From: Epilinea sp044228875
GTDB taxonomy: Bacteria; Chloroflexota; Anaerolineae; Epilineales; Epilineaceae
Length of the DNA stretch: 15,264 bases
NCBI GenBank assembly: GCA_044228875.1
Contig: JBGAUA010000078.1
Coordinates: 1 to 15,264 of the forward strand
Reading direction: 5' to 3'
How positions within the stretch are numbered: position 1 is the stretch's first letter; every line of letters starts with the position of its first letter. A program made the translations under genes and the position numbers. Positions 1-7,765 of the stretch are shown here, piece after piece. A model generated the notes under the pieces. The model did not search any database. It saw nothing but the letters and a program-made list of their open reading frames with translations, and had not been told where the DNA came from.

Positions 1-94
1 GCGGGCAGCAACGACAACAGCCAGGCCGACCCCTACGCCGCCTCGATCAGCGTGGGCTCGCCCAACAACCTCACCGCCGACTTCGGCTACTACC
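1..94 (+). repeat. Near-identical 94-nt direct repeat, copy 1
   Basis: Bases 1-94 match bases 2302-2395 at every position except one silent change (base 78 C versus base 2379 T, both Ala codons). The repeat encodes the end of one SdrD_B domain (AGSNDNSQADPYAAS through ADFGYY). The offset of 2301 bases is 767 codons, so the copies are in frame. The left boundary is hidden by the window edge, so the identity may extend further upstream. Confidence 0.95.
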
Positions 95-3000
95 GGCAGC
101 CGGCGGCCATCGGCAACTTCGTGTGGCATGACATCGACGCCGACGGCATCCAGGACGCCGGCGAGCCCGGCATCGGCGGGGTCGAGGTGACCCTGACCAT
201 TGCCTGGCCGGCCGGTGGCGGAACGACCACGCTCAAAACCATCACCGATTCGTCGGGCGCCTACAGCTTCGGCAACCTGCTCCTGGACGAGGACCAGGAC
301 GGTGTGGGCGCCGGCGAGCCGACGTTCACGGTGTCGGTGGCCACCGCGCCCAGCGGCTACTCGGCGACCCTGGCCAATCAGGGCGGCGACGACGCCCTGG
401 ACTCCGACCTGGCCACCGGCGTCGCCGCGACGCCGGTCGAGGGCACGACCGACAACAGCTACGACTTCGGCTACGTGAAGCCGGGCAGCATCGGCAACAC
501 CGTCTGGTTCGACGAGAACGGCGACGGCATCCAGGACGCCGGCGAGGCGGGCATCCCCAACGTGACGGTGGAGCTGTGGAACAGCGGCCACACCGTGCTG
601 CTGGGGACGCGCGTCACCGACGCCGAGGGCCAGTACCTGTTCACCAATGTGACGGCGGGCACCTACCAGGTGGACGTGCTCAACAGCAGCCTGCCCACGG
701 GCCTGGTGCAGACGCAGATCCCGGCCGGCGGTGGTGACTTCGTGAACCACGCCGACCCCTTCACCACGGTGACCGTGACCTCGGGCGGCGAGAACCTGAC
801 CGCGGACTTCGGCTTCAACTGGGCGCCGTCCACCGACACCGACGGCAACACCGGCACTGGCGCCATCGGCGACCACGTGTGGATCGACACCGACGGCGAC
901 GGGCGGCAGGATCCGGGCGAGTCCGGGATCTCCGGTGTGAGCGTCCAGCTGGTCACCGCCGGGCCGGACGGGCTCTTTGGCACCGTCGACGACGTGGTGG
1001 CGGCCACGACGGCCACCAACGCGGCCGGCAACTACATCTTCGACGGCCTGGCCGCCGGGGCCTACTCGGTGCGCATCCCGACGCCGCCGGCGGGCTACAC
1101 CCAGACGGGCGACCCGGACCATTTCGGGACGACGGGGACGAACGACAACCAGACGACGACGCCCATCGTGCTCGGCCCGGGCGACGTGTTCCTCAACGCG
1201 GACTTCGGCTACCAGCCGAACGCCGGCACCTTCGGGAGCATCGGCGACTTCGTGTGGTTCGACCGCGACGCGGACGGGGTGCAGGACGGCGGAGAGACGG
1301 GCATCCCCGGCGTGACGGTGGCGCTGATCAAGGACCTGGACGGCGACGGTGTCTGGGACGCCGGTGAGCCCATCATCAGCACCGACATCACCGACAGCGC
1401 GGGCCTGTACCTCTTCGGCGGCCTGCCGGTGACCGATGGCGCGGGCACGGACGATTACCTGGTATGGGTCAACGACACGGACAACGTGCTGGGCGGCTAT
1501 GACCCGACCTTCGACAAGGACGGTCTGGCCGCGCCGGCGACCGGCGTGATCTCGGGCGCCAACATCGCCGCGGTGTCCAACCTGGCGCCGGCGGGCGTGA
1601 CCGACGCGGACTTCGGCTACACGGCCGAGAGCCATGTGGCGGGCCGCGGCCTGATCGGCGACACCATCTTCCTGGACCGCGACGCGGACAACACGCCGGA
1701 CGCGGGCGAGGGCATCGAGGGCGTGCTGGTACAGCTCTACGACAGCACGGGCACCAACCTGCTGGCCTCGACGACCACGGACGAGAACGGCAACTACCTC
1801 TTCGGCAACCTGGACGTGTCGGTGGGCGGCATCGGCTACCGCGTGGTGGTGGCGGCGAGCAACTTCAACAGCGGCTCCGTCCTCCAGGGCCTGACGAACA
1901 CGGTCGATCCGGACGCCGGCACGGCCAACCAGTCCGATCTCACCTTGACCACGGGCTCGCCGACCAACCTGGCCCAGGACTTCGGCTACCGGGCGACGAC
2001 GAACCCGGGCAGCATCGGCAACCTGGTGTGGACCGACACGGACGCCGACGGCGTGAAGGATGCCGGCGAGACCGGCATCTCCGGGGTGACCGTCGACCTC
2101 TACCGCGACCTCAACGGCAACGGACGCCTCGATGTGGGCGAGCCGCGGGTGGGCAGCACCACGACCGCGGCGGACGGCTCCTACCTTTTCAGCAACCTGT
2201 CCACGGCGGACAACGCGCTCGGCACGGCCGGTGCGGACTACATCGTCGACGTGAGCGATCGCGACGGCGTGCTGGCCGGCCAATGGCATTCGCTGGGCAC
2301 CGCGGGCAGCAACGACAACAGCCAGGCCGACCCCTACGCCGCCTCGATCAGCGTGGGCTCGCCCAACAACCTCACCGCTGACTTCGGCTACTACCTTCAG
2401 CCCGGCGGTGTCGGCAACTTCGCCTTCAGCGACCTCGACGCCGATGGGCGTCAGGATGCCGGCGAGCCCGGCATTCCCGGCGTCGTGGTGACCCTGGTCA
2501 TCACCTATCCCGGCGGTGCGACGACGACCCTCAAGACCACGACGGACCTGACCGGCTTCTACAGCTTCGGCAACCTGCTCCAGGATGAAGATTACGCCGG
2601 CGACGGCATCGGCGCCGAGCCGACCTTCGCCCTGTCCTTCAGCCCGCCGGCCGGCTTCGCGCCGACCGTTGCCAATGCCGCTGCCGTACCGGACACCGTC
2701 GACTCGGACTGGAACGGCAGCACCGCGGTGGGCGCCCAGCCGGTGCGCGGCGGCACGAACACGGCCTTGACCAACACCACCGACGCCTACGCCTCCTACG
2801 ACGCCGGCTTCGTTCCGGCCGGCTCCATCGGCGACTTCGTCTGGGTGGACACCGACCGCGACGGCATCCAGGACAGCGGCGAGCCGGGTATCCCGAATGT
2901 CGAGCTGAACCTGTACCTGGACGACGGCGACGGCATCTACGAGCCCGGTGCCGGAGATGTCCTGGTGTCGACGACGATCACGGACGGCGACGGGGCCTAT

Positions 3001-6000
3001 CGCTTCGATGGCCTGGGCGCCGGCAGCTTCTGGGTGGGCGTGGACACGGCCACCGTGCCTTCGGGCTACGTGGCGCAGTATGACGAGGACGACGGCACGA
3101 CGGCTCCCGACAACTACACCCTGGTCAGCCTGCCCGCCGGATTCGACCACCTGACGGCGGACTTCGGCTACGGTCCGGCCGATACCGGCAATTCCAGCAT
3201 CCTCGGCGATCGCGTCTGGTACGATGCCGACGGCGACGGTGAGCAGGACGATGGCGAGGTCGGCATCGGCGGGGTGACCGTACGGGTTACGCCGCCCGCC
3301 GGCGTGGACATCGGCGCCGGCCCGGGCAATCCGGTCGACGTGGTCACGGCCTCTGACGGTTCGTGGTTGGTCACGGGACTGCCGGCGGGCGACTACACCG
3401 TGGCGGTGCTCTCCGGCACGCTGCCGGCGGGGCTCAACACCACGCCGACCAACGGGGCCATCAGCCGCATTCTCACCGTCCCGGCCAACACGGCCGTGCT
3501 CTACGCCGACTTCGGGTTCAACGGCGGGACGCTTGGCTCCATCGCCAACACCCTGTGGCTGGACATCGACCGTGACGGCGTGGGCCCGACCATCAACGGC
3601 GAGAACCACGGCGCGACGGGCACGCCGGACAACAACGAGCCGCCCATCGCGGGCGTCTCGGTGTCGCTGATCCAAGACGTCAACAACGACGGCATCTGGG
3701 ATCCGGACGGCGTGGACAACATCGCCGGCAACGGCGACGATGAACGCATCATCGCCACCGACGTCACCGATGCCAACGGCCAATACAAGTTTGTCGGCGT
3801 GCCCATCGTCGATGGCACCGGCACGGATGACTACCTGGTGCTAGTGGGCGACCGCAGCAACCTGCTGGCGGACATGACCGGCACCTACGACCCGGACGGC
3901 GCGGGCGGCGGCGGCGGAGCGAACCAGGCCAACAGCGTCCTCGGCCTCAGCCGGGTGCAGAACCTCAGCGGTACGCCGGTCATCGACCAGGACTTCGGCT
4001 TTGCGCCGCCCAGCGGCTCCATCGGCAACCTGGTCTGGCATGACCTCAACAACGACGGCCGCTTCGGCGTCCAGGTGATCGACGGCAAGCTGGACATCAA
4101 CGGCGACGGCGTGATCAGCACGGCGGACGACGGGGTGTATGCCCACGCGAACGTCATCGACGGCCTGCTCGACATCAATCGCAACGGCACGATCGAAGCC
4201 GGCGACGGCTACCTGATCGACGGCCGGCCGGTGATCAACGGCCAGATCGACTTCGACGGCAACGGCACGGTCAACGCATCCGACGACGGGCGCTTCAGCG
4301 AGCCCAAGATCCAGGGCGTGGTGATGGAGCTGTACCACGACGCCGACGGCAGCGGCACGGTCAACGCCGGCGACATTCTGCTGCGCACGACGACCACTGA
4401 CGCCGATGGCAGTTACCTCTTCACTGGCCTGCCGACCGACAGCGTCAACTACCTGGTGCGGCCGGCGGCGTCCAACACCGCTCCCGGTGGGGTGCTGGAG
4501 AACATGACCAAGACCACGGGCACGGCCGGGCTGGACAACAACAGCCAGGCCAGCCCCTACGCGGTGACCTTGACCAGCGGTGCCCCGACCAACCTGACGG
4601 CCGACTATGGCTACCGGGCCAACACGGCCTTCACCTTGAGCGGGACCACCTTCCTGGACAAGAACAACAACGGCGGCGTGGTGCCGACGATCGAGAGCGG
4701 AACGGACGACACCTTGTCCTACATTCCGGTGTACCTCTACAAGGACCTCGACGGCGACGGGCTGCTGGAGCCGGGTGATCCGCTCGTGGCCACGACCATC
4801 TCCGCGGCCGACGGCTTCTACCGCTTCACCGACCTGCCGCCCGGCGACTATATCGTCAGCACCACGGCCATGCAGGCCTTCCCGAACGGCTTCTTCCAGA
4901 CCACGCAGCAGGCCACGAACGCCGTTGAGCCGGCCACGATCCTCAACGCCAACGTCATCGATCAGGACTTCGGGTTCTACGACAACGGTGGCTCGCAGAC
5001 GACGCCGGTGACGCTCTCCTCCTTCCGTGCCGAGCGCACGGGCGACACGGTGCGCTTCACCTGGACGACCGCCACCGAGACGGGCAATATCGGCTTCAAC
5101 CTCTACCAGCTGACCGACGCGGGCCTGCGACGGGTCAACGCGCGGCTCGTCCCCTCGGAACAGGTGGACAGCCTGACCGCCTCGGCCTACGCTTTCGAGG
5201 CCAAGGGCGTCGAGGGCGACCGCTTCGTCATCGAGGACGTGGACCTTCGTGGCCGGACCCGCCAGCACGGCACCTTCAAGGCGGATGTGAGCTATGGCTC
5301 GGCTGAGGAGGGCGCGGCCATTGACTGGGCGGCCATCCACGCCGAGGACGAGCGGTTGGCCGAACAGCGAGAGGTCGTTGCCGTGGCGGATACGGCGGCG
5401 CGCATCGCCGAGATCGTCGCCGCCGACGACGGCGCCACGACCGACGGTTCCGAAGACGCCTCCGACAACGGTGCTGGCGCCGATGACAGCGGCTCCACCG
5501 CCGACGCGGCCATGGGCGCAGCGGAACTGAACGCCGCGGCGCTCAACGCTCCGCCGCTGGCGCGCCTCTCGGTGAAGACCGATGGCATGGTCCGGGTCAC
5601 CTACGAGCAGCTGCTGGCTGCGGGCATCGACCTGAAGGCGGTGGCCAGCGGCAAGCTGGCGCTGGTCAACCGAGGCCGGCCCGTGCCGGTGCACGTCACC
5701 TCCGCCGGCCGCACCTTCGGCGCCGGCTCGAGCATCGAGTTCTACGGTGAGGCGGTCAAGGGCCAGTACACCCGCACGAACGTGTACGACCTGGTGCTCG
5801 ACGGCGCACTGCGCCAGTCGATCGGGGTGTTCAAGACCGCCAAGACCGTCAACGGCACGCCGGCGGCCTCGTACATCGAGACCTTGACGGTGGACAACAA
5901 CCGGGCCTACGGCAATACCTCGCCCAGCGACGACCCGTGGTACGACATCCGGATGCTGGTCTTCGGCGGCGCGGGCAGCTGGTCGGTGCCGATGACGGTC

Positions 6001-7590
6001 GACAACGTCGCGCCGGGCACGGGCACGCTGACCCTCAAGACCTGGGGCGGCACGGACTGGGATGGCGACGACGACCACCACCTGCAGGCTGCCTTCAACG
6101 GCACCGCGATCGTTGACGAGCGCTTCGACGGGCTCTCGGTATTCGAGCCGCGGGTCGACCTGCCCACCGGGCTGCTGCGCGAAGGGGCGAACAGCCTCGG
6201 CCTGACGCTGCCGGGCGACACCGGGTTCGACTTCGATCTGGTCAACTTCGACCGCTTGGAGCTGCAGTACCCGCGGGCCTTCGTGGCCCGGGGCGGCAGG
6301 CTGTCCTTCTCGGCGGCGGCGCCGGTCTTCCGGGTGAGCAAGCTGAGCAGCCCGAATGTGGTGGTCTACCGCTTCGCGGCCGGCGCCGTGCCGGTGCGCT
6401 ACGACAAGGTGGCCGCCGTTCGGCAGCCGGACGGCAGCTACACGGCCAGCTTCCAAGGCAGCGCTACGATGGCGCGCTACGAGGTGCTCTCGGTGGCACC
6501 GGCCGGCCCGGCCGCGGTCGCTCCGGGGCGCATGCCCGGCGACGTGGCCGCGGCGGCGACGGATTACGTGGTGATCGCGCATCCCAACTTCATCGCCGGC
6601 ATCCAGCCCCTGGTGGACTACCACCGCGGGCGGGGTCTGCGGGTGAAGGTGGTGGACGTGCGCGACGTGTACGACCGCTACAGCTTCGGCATCTTCGATC
6701 CGCTGGCCATCAAGGCCTACATCAAGGACGCCAAGGCCAATGGGGTGCGCCTGGCACTGCTGGTCGGCGGCGACACCTACGACTACCTCAATTACGCCAA
6801 CCCGGGCGCCATGAGCTTCATCCCGACGCTCTACGCCCGCACCGACCCCATCGTCCACTTCGCTCCGGTAGACCCGCAGTTCGCCGATGTGGATGACGAT
6901 GGCACGCCGGACCTGGCCATCGGCCGCTTCCCGGTGCGGACGACGGCGGAGCTCAGTTCGATGGTGGCCAAGACCCTGGCCTATGCCGGCAAGACCTACG
7001 GCAAGACGGCGGTGTTCTCGGCCGACGAGCGGGATCCGCTGGTGGACTTCACCGCCGACAGCGAGGCCTTCATCGGCCTGCTGCCGGGCGGCTGGGACGT
7101 GCAGCGGGCCCACCTCGACCAGGTGGGGGTGGCCGAGGCACGCACGCGGCTGCTGGCCCGGCTGAACCAGGGCGTGGCCCTCACCAGCTTCGTCGGGCAT
7201 TCCAGCGCCACGGCCTGGACCTTCTCCGGATTGTTCCGCACCAGCGATGCCACAAGCCTGACCAATGCCGGCAAGCCGACGGTGGTCACCCAGTGGGGCT
7301 GCTGGAACACCTACTTCGTGTCGCCGACCACCAACACGCTCGGCCCGGCCTTCCTGCTGAGCGGGGATCGCGGCGCGGCGGCGGTGCTGGGCGCTTCCAC
7401 CTTGACCGAGGCCCGCTCGGAGGAGTTGCTCGGCGGCCTGGTCCTGCCGCGCCTGACGGCGCCCGGCGCGACCATCGGCGAGGCGGTACTGGCGGCCAAG
7501 CGCGAGCTGGCGGCGACGAACCCCAACCTGGCGGACGTCCTGCTGGGCTGGACGGTGCTGGGTGATCCGGCGCTCCAGGTGGAGCGGTAG
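1..7590 (+). CDS. Giant secreted SdrD_B-repeat protein with C-terminal C25 (gingipain-like) cysteine peptidase, 5' partial
   Basis: The reading frame is open from base 1, so the start and any signal peptide lie upstream. About 2,529 residues are visible. First come about twelve Cna-B/SdrD_B-like beta domains (106-4980), each opening with a GSIGNxVWxDxDxDGxxDxGE-like motif and ending NLTADFGY. Next is a beta-sandwich bridge (about 5002-5290), an acidic Asp/Ser/Ala linker (about 5340-5540) and a region resembling the pre-catalytic part of C25 proteins (about 5560-6540). The C25 peptidase domain is about 6562-7587, with GHSS (His at 7198-7200) and QWGCWN (Cys at 7300-7302) as the likely catalytic pair. 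Known: C25 enzymes are secreted cysteine endopeptidases, and SdrD_B domains are rigid, often calcium-stabilised stalks. Inferred: a surface stalk carrying a peptidase. The substrate is unknown. No C-terminal sorting or membrane segment follows the peptidase. Confidence 0.9.
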   Translation, partial: AGSNDNSQADPYAASISVGSPNNLTADFGYYRQPAAIGNFVWHDIDADGIQDAGEPGIGGVEVTLTIAWPAGGGTTTLKTITDSSGAYSFGNLLLDEDQDGVGAGEPTFTVSVATAPSGYSATLANQGGDDALDSDLATGVAATPVEGTTDNSYDFGYVKPGSIGNTVWFDENGDGIQDAGEAGIPNVTVELWNSGHTVLLGTRVTDAEGQYLFTNVTAGTYQVDVLNSSLPTGLVQTQIPAGGGDFVNHADPFTTVTVTSGGENLTADFGFNWAPSTDTDGNTGTGAIGDHVWIDTDGDGRQDPGESGISGVSVQLVTAGPDGLFGTVDDVVAATTATNAAGNYIFDGLAAGAYSVRIPTPPAGYTQTGDPDHFGTTGTNDNQTTTPIVLGPGDVFLNADFGYQPNAGTFGSIGDFVWFDRDADGVQDGGETGIPGVTVALIKDLDGDGVWDAGEPIISTDITDSAGLYLFGGLPVTDGAGTDDYLVWVNDTDNVLGGYDPTFDKDGLAAPATGVISGANIAAVSNLAPAGVTDADFGYTAESHVAGRGLIGDTIFLDRDADNTPDAGEGIEGVLVQLYDSTGTNLLASTTTDENGNYLFGNLDVSVGGIGYRVVVAASNFNSGSVLQGLTNTVDPDAGTANQSDLTLTTGSPTNLAQDFGYRATTNPGSIGNLVWTDTDADGVKDAGETGISGVTVDLYRDLNGNGRLDVGEPRVGSTTTAADGSYLFSNLSTADNALGTAGADYIVDVSDRDGVLAGQWHSLGTAGSNDNSQADPYAASISVGSPNNLTADFGYYLQPGGVGNFAFSDLDADGRQDAGEPGIPGVVVTLVITYPGGATTTLKTTTDLTGFYSFGNLLQDEDYAGDGIGAEPTFALSFSPPAGFAPTVANAAAVPDTVDSDWNGSTAVGAQPVRGGTNTALTNTTDAYASYDAGFVPAGSIGDFVWVDTDRDGIQDSGEPGIPNVELNLYLDDGDGIYEPGAGDVLVSTTITDGDGAYRFDGLGAGSFWVGVDTATVPSGYVAQYDEDDGTTAPDNYTLVSLPAGFDHLTADFGYGPADTGNSSILGDRVWYDADGDGEQDDGEVGIGGVTVRVTPPAGVDIGAGPGNPVDVVTASDGSWLVTGLPAGDYTVAVLSGTLPAGLNTTPTNGAISRILTVPANTAVLYADFGFNGGTLGSIANTLWLDIDRDGVGPTINGENHGATGTPDNNEPPIAGVSVSLIQDVNNDGIWDPDGVDNIAGNGDDERIIATDVTDANGQYKFVGVPIVDGTGTDDYLVLVGDRSNLLADMTGTYDPDGAGGGGGANQANSVLGLSRVQNLSGTPVIDQDFGFAPPSGSIGNLVWHDLNNDGRFGVQVIDGKLDINGDGVISTADDGVYAHANVIDGLLDINRNGTIEAGDGYLIDGRPVINGQIDFDGNGTVNASDDGRFSEPKIQGVVMELYHDADGSGTVNAGDILLRTTTTDADGSYLFTGLPTDSVNYLVRPAASNTAPGGVLENMTKTTGTAGLDNNSQASPYAVTLTSGAPTNLTADYGYRANTAFTLSGTTFLDKNNNGGVVPTIESGTDDTLSYIPVYLYKDLDGDGLLEPGDPLVATTISAADGFYRFTDLPPGDYIVSTTAMQAFPNGFFQTTQQATNAVEPATILNANVIDQDFGFYDNGGSQTTPVTLSSFRAERTGDTVRFTWTTATETGNIGFNLYQLTDAGLRRVNARLVPSEQVDSLTASAYAFEAKGVEGDRFVIEDVDLRGRTRQHGTFKADVSYGSAEEGAAIDWAAIHAEDERLAEQREVVAVADTAARIAEIVAADDGATTDGSEDASDNGAGADDSGSTADAAMGAAELNAAALNAPPLARLSVKTDGMVRVTYEQLLAAGIDLKAVASGKLALVNRGRPVPVHVTSAGRTFGAGSSIEFYGEAVKGQYTRTNVYDLVLDGALRQSIGVFKTAKTVNGTPAASYIETLTVDNNRAYGNTSPSDDPWYDIRMLVFGGAGSWSVPMTVDNVAPGTGTLTLKTWGGTDWDGDDDHHLQAAFNGTAIVDERFDGLSVFEPRVDLPTGLLREGANSLGLTLPGDTGFDFDLVNFDRLELQYPRAFVARGGRLSFSAAAPVFRVSKLSSPNVVVYRFAAGAVPVRYDKVAAVRQPDGSYTASFQGSATMARYEVLSVAPAGPAAVAPGRMPGDVAAAATDYVVIAHPNFIAGIQPLVDYHRGRGLRVKVVDVRDVYDRYSFGIFDPLAIKAYIKDAKANGVRLALLVGGDTYDYLNYANPGAMSFIPTLYARTDPIVHFAPVDPQFADVDDDGTPDLAIGRFPVRTTAELSSMVAKTLAYAGKTYGKTAVFSADERDPLVDFTADSEAFIGLLPGGWDVQRAHLDQVGVAEARTRLLARLNQGVALTSFVGHSSATAWTFSGLFRTSDATSLTNAGKPTVVTQWGCWNTYFVSPTTNTLGPAFLLSGDRGAAAVLGASTLTEARSEELLGGLVLPRLTAPGATIGEAVLAAKRELAATNPNLADVLLGWTVLGDPALQVER
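2302..2395 (+). repeat. Near-identical 94-nt direct repeat, copy 2
   Basis: Second copy of the stretch at 1-94, with a single synonymous difference. Surrounding domain pairs at this offset are much less similar at DNA level. The local identity therefore points to recent gene conversion or unequal exchange within the array, or to an assembly collapse or expansion point. Confidence 0.95.
4078..4293 (+). repeat. Three dockerin-like calcium-loop repeats inserted in SdrD_B domain 11
   Basis: Within domain 11 the usual D-x-D-G-x-x-D-x-G-E loop is replaced by about 72 residues holding three copies of an I-D-G-x-L-D-I-N-x-x-G-x-I-x-x-x-D-D-G pattern: DINGDGVISTADDG, DINRNGTIEAGDG and DFDGNGTVNASDDG. 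The spacing of Asp/Asn side chains matches EF-hand/dockerin-type calcium loops. The domain resumes afterwards with the GVVMEL strand. Known: dockerin-like loops bind calcium, and true dockerins have two loops. Inferred: a calcium-binding extension of the stalk, not a cellulosomal dockerin. Confidence 0.75.
6562..7587 (+). other. C25 peptidase domain of the giant protein
   Basis: The domain opens with DYVVIAHPNF and a Rossmann-like segment (GLRVKVVDVRDVYDRYSFG), followed by ALLVGGDTYDY and a DVDDDGTPDLAIGRFPVRT stretch. This order is typical of C25 peptidases: a backbone repeat, an Asp-rich calcium loop, then IGRxP. Candidate catalytic His is in FVGHSS (7198-7200) and candidate nucleophile Cys in QWGCWN (7300-7302). 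The segment ends at GWTVLGDPALQV, which resembles the usual C25 terminus (LxGDPxL). The P1 specificity of gingipains (Arg or Lys) cannot be read here. Confidence 0.85.
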
Positions 7591-7605
7591 GCCGAGGCGT
7601 CAGAC

Positions 7606-7653
7606 GAGTGGGGAGGGCACGGTACGACCGCAAGGCCGTGCCCTCCCCCGCTC
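7606..7653 (+). terminator. Strong GC-rich stem-loop after the C25 peptidase gene
   Basis: A perfect 13-bp inverted repeat, GGGGAGGGCACGG (7610-7622) against CCGTGCCCTCCCC (7636-7648), has a 13-nt loop and is extended by GAG/CTC after a small mismatch. It lies 15 bases past the stop codon at 7588-7590, where a transcription terminator would sit. No T-run follows, so it would be a non-canonical (GC-stem only) terminator, an mRNA 3' stabiliser or an intergenic repeat element. Confidence 0.6.
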
Positions 7654-7667
7654 GCGGCCGCTCCTAC
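7652..7667 (+). repeat. REP-like motif TCGCGGCCGCTCCTAC
   Basis: This 16-mer follows the stem-loop directly and contains the palindrome GCGGCCGC. Its reverse strand reads GTAGGAGCGGCCGCGA. That resembles the GTAGGAGCGGC core of repetitive extragenic palindromes known from Pseudomonas and Xanthomonas. One copy in a window does not prove repetition; the call is by resemblance only. Confidence 0.3.
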
Positions 7668-7678
7668 CGGGCTACACC

Positions 7679-7765
7679 ATGAGGGTGACCCCAGACGCCG
7701 CCGCGACAGCGACCGGCATTCAACGCTTCGTTGTGCCACGCGCGTTCAGCGGATCGTTTTCGTGA
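7679..7765 (+). CDS. Possible 28-aa leader ORF overlapping the lasso cyclase start
   Basis: An ATG at 7679 opens a 28-codon frame (beginning MRVTPDAAATATGIQR) that ends in TGA at 7763-7765. The stop overlaps the cyclase GTG start at 7762 as a GTGA junction, typical of translational coupling. The cyclase has no visible Shine-Dalgarno sequence of its own, so coupling would help explain its translation. Against it, this ORF also has no convincing ribosome binding site, and short open frames are common at this GC content. No lasso leader motif is present, so it is not a second precursor. Confidence 0.25.
   Translation: MRVTPDAAATATGIQRFVVPRAFSGSFS

Larger units (their letters stand above)
106..4980 (+). 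repeat. Twelve tandem SdrD_B/Cna-B-like domains
   Basis: Domain starts, judged from the G-x-I-G-N/D-x-V-W-x-D motif, are near 106, 484, 859, 1234, 1648, 2008, 2404, 2821, 3196, 3535, 4015 and 4630. Each has an Asp-rich D-x-D-x-D-G-x-Q-D-x-G-E loop (likely calcium binding), a GVxVxL strand, a TTDxxGxYLFxxL strand and a terminal ADFGY strand. Domain 12 is divergent (FTLSGTTFLDKNNNGG). Domains about six units apart resemble each other most (1 and 7, 4 and 10, 5 and 11), suggesting the array grew by multi-domain duplication. The motif reading is direct. The family name rests on pattern recognition, without a profile search. Confidence 0.88.

Noticed and set aside
1..4980. CRISPR-like periodicity in the first 5 kb
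   Set aside because: The repeats are degenerate protein-domain repeats of about 340-420 bases in an open frame, not short identical repeats with spacers.
3841..7200. Long (over 1,100 codons) open frame on the minus strand, antisense to the giant peptidase gene
   Set aside because: Low-complexity Arg/Gly/Val/His-rich translation without domains, mirroring a GC-rich gene with strong domain content on the plus strand. A GC-composition shadow.
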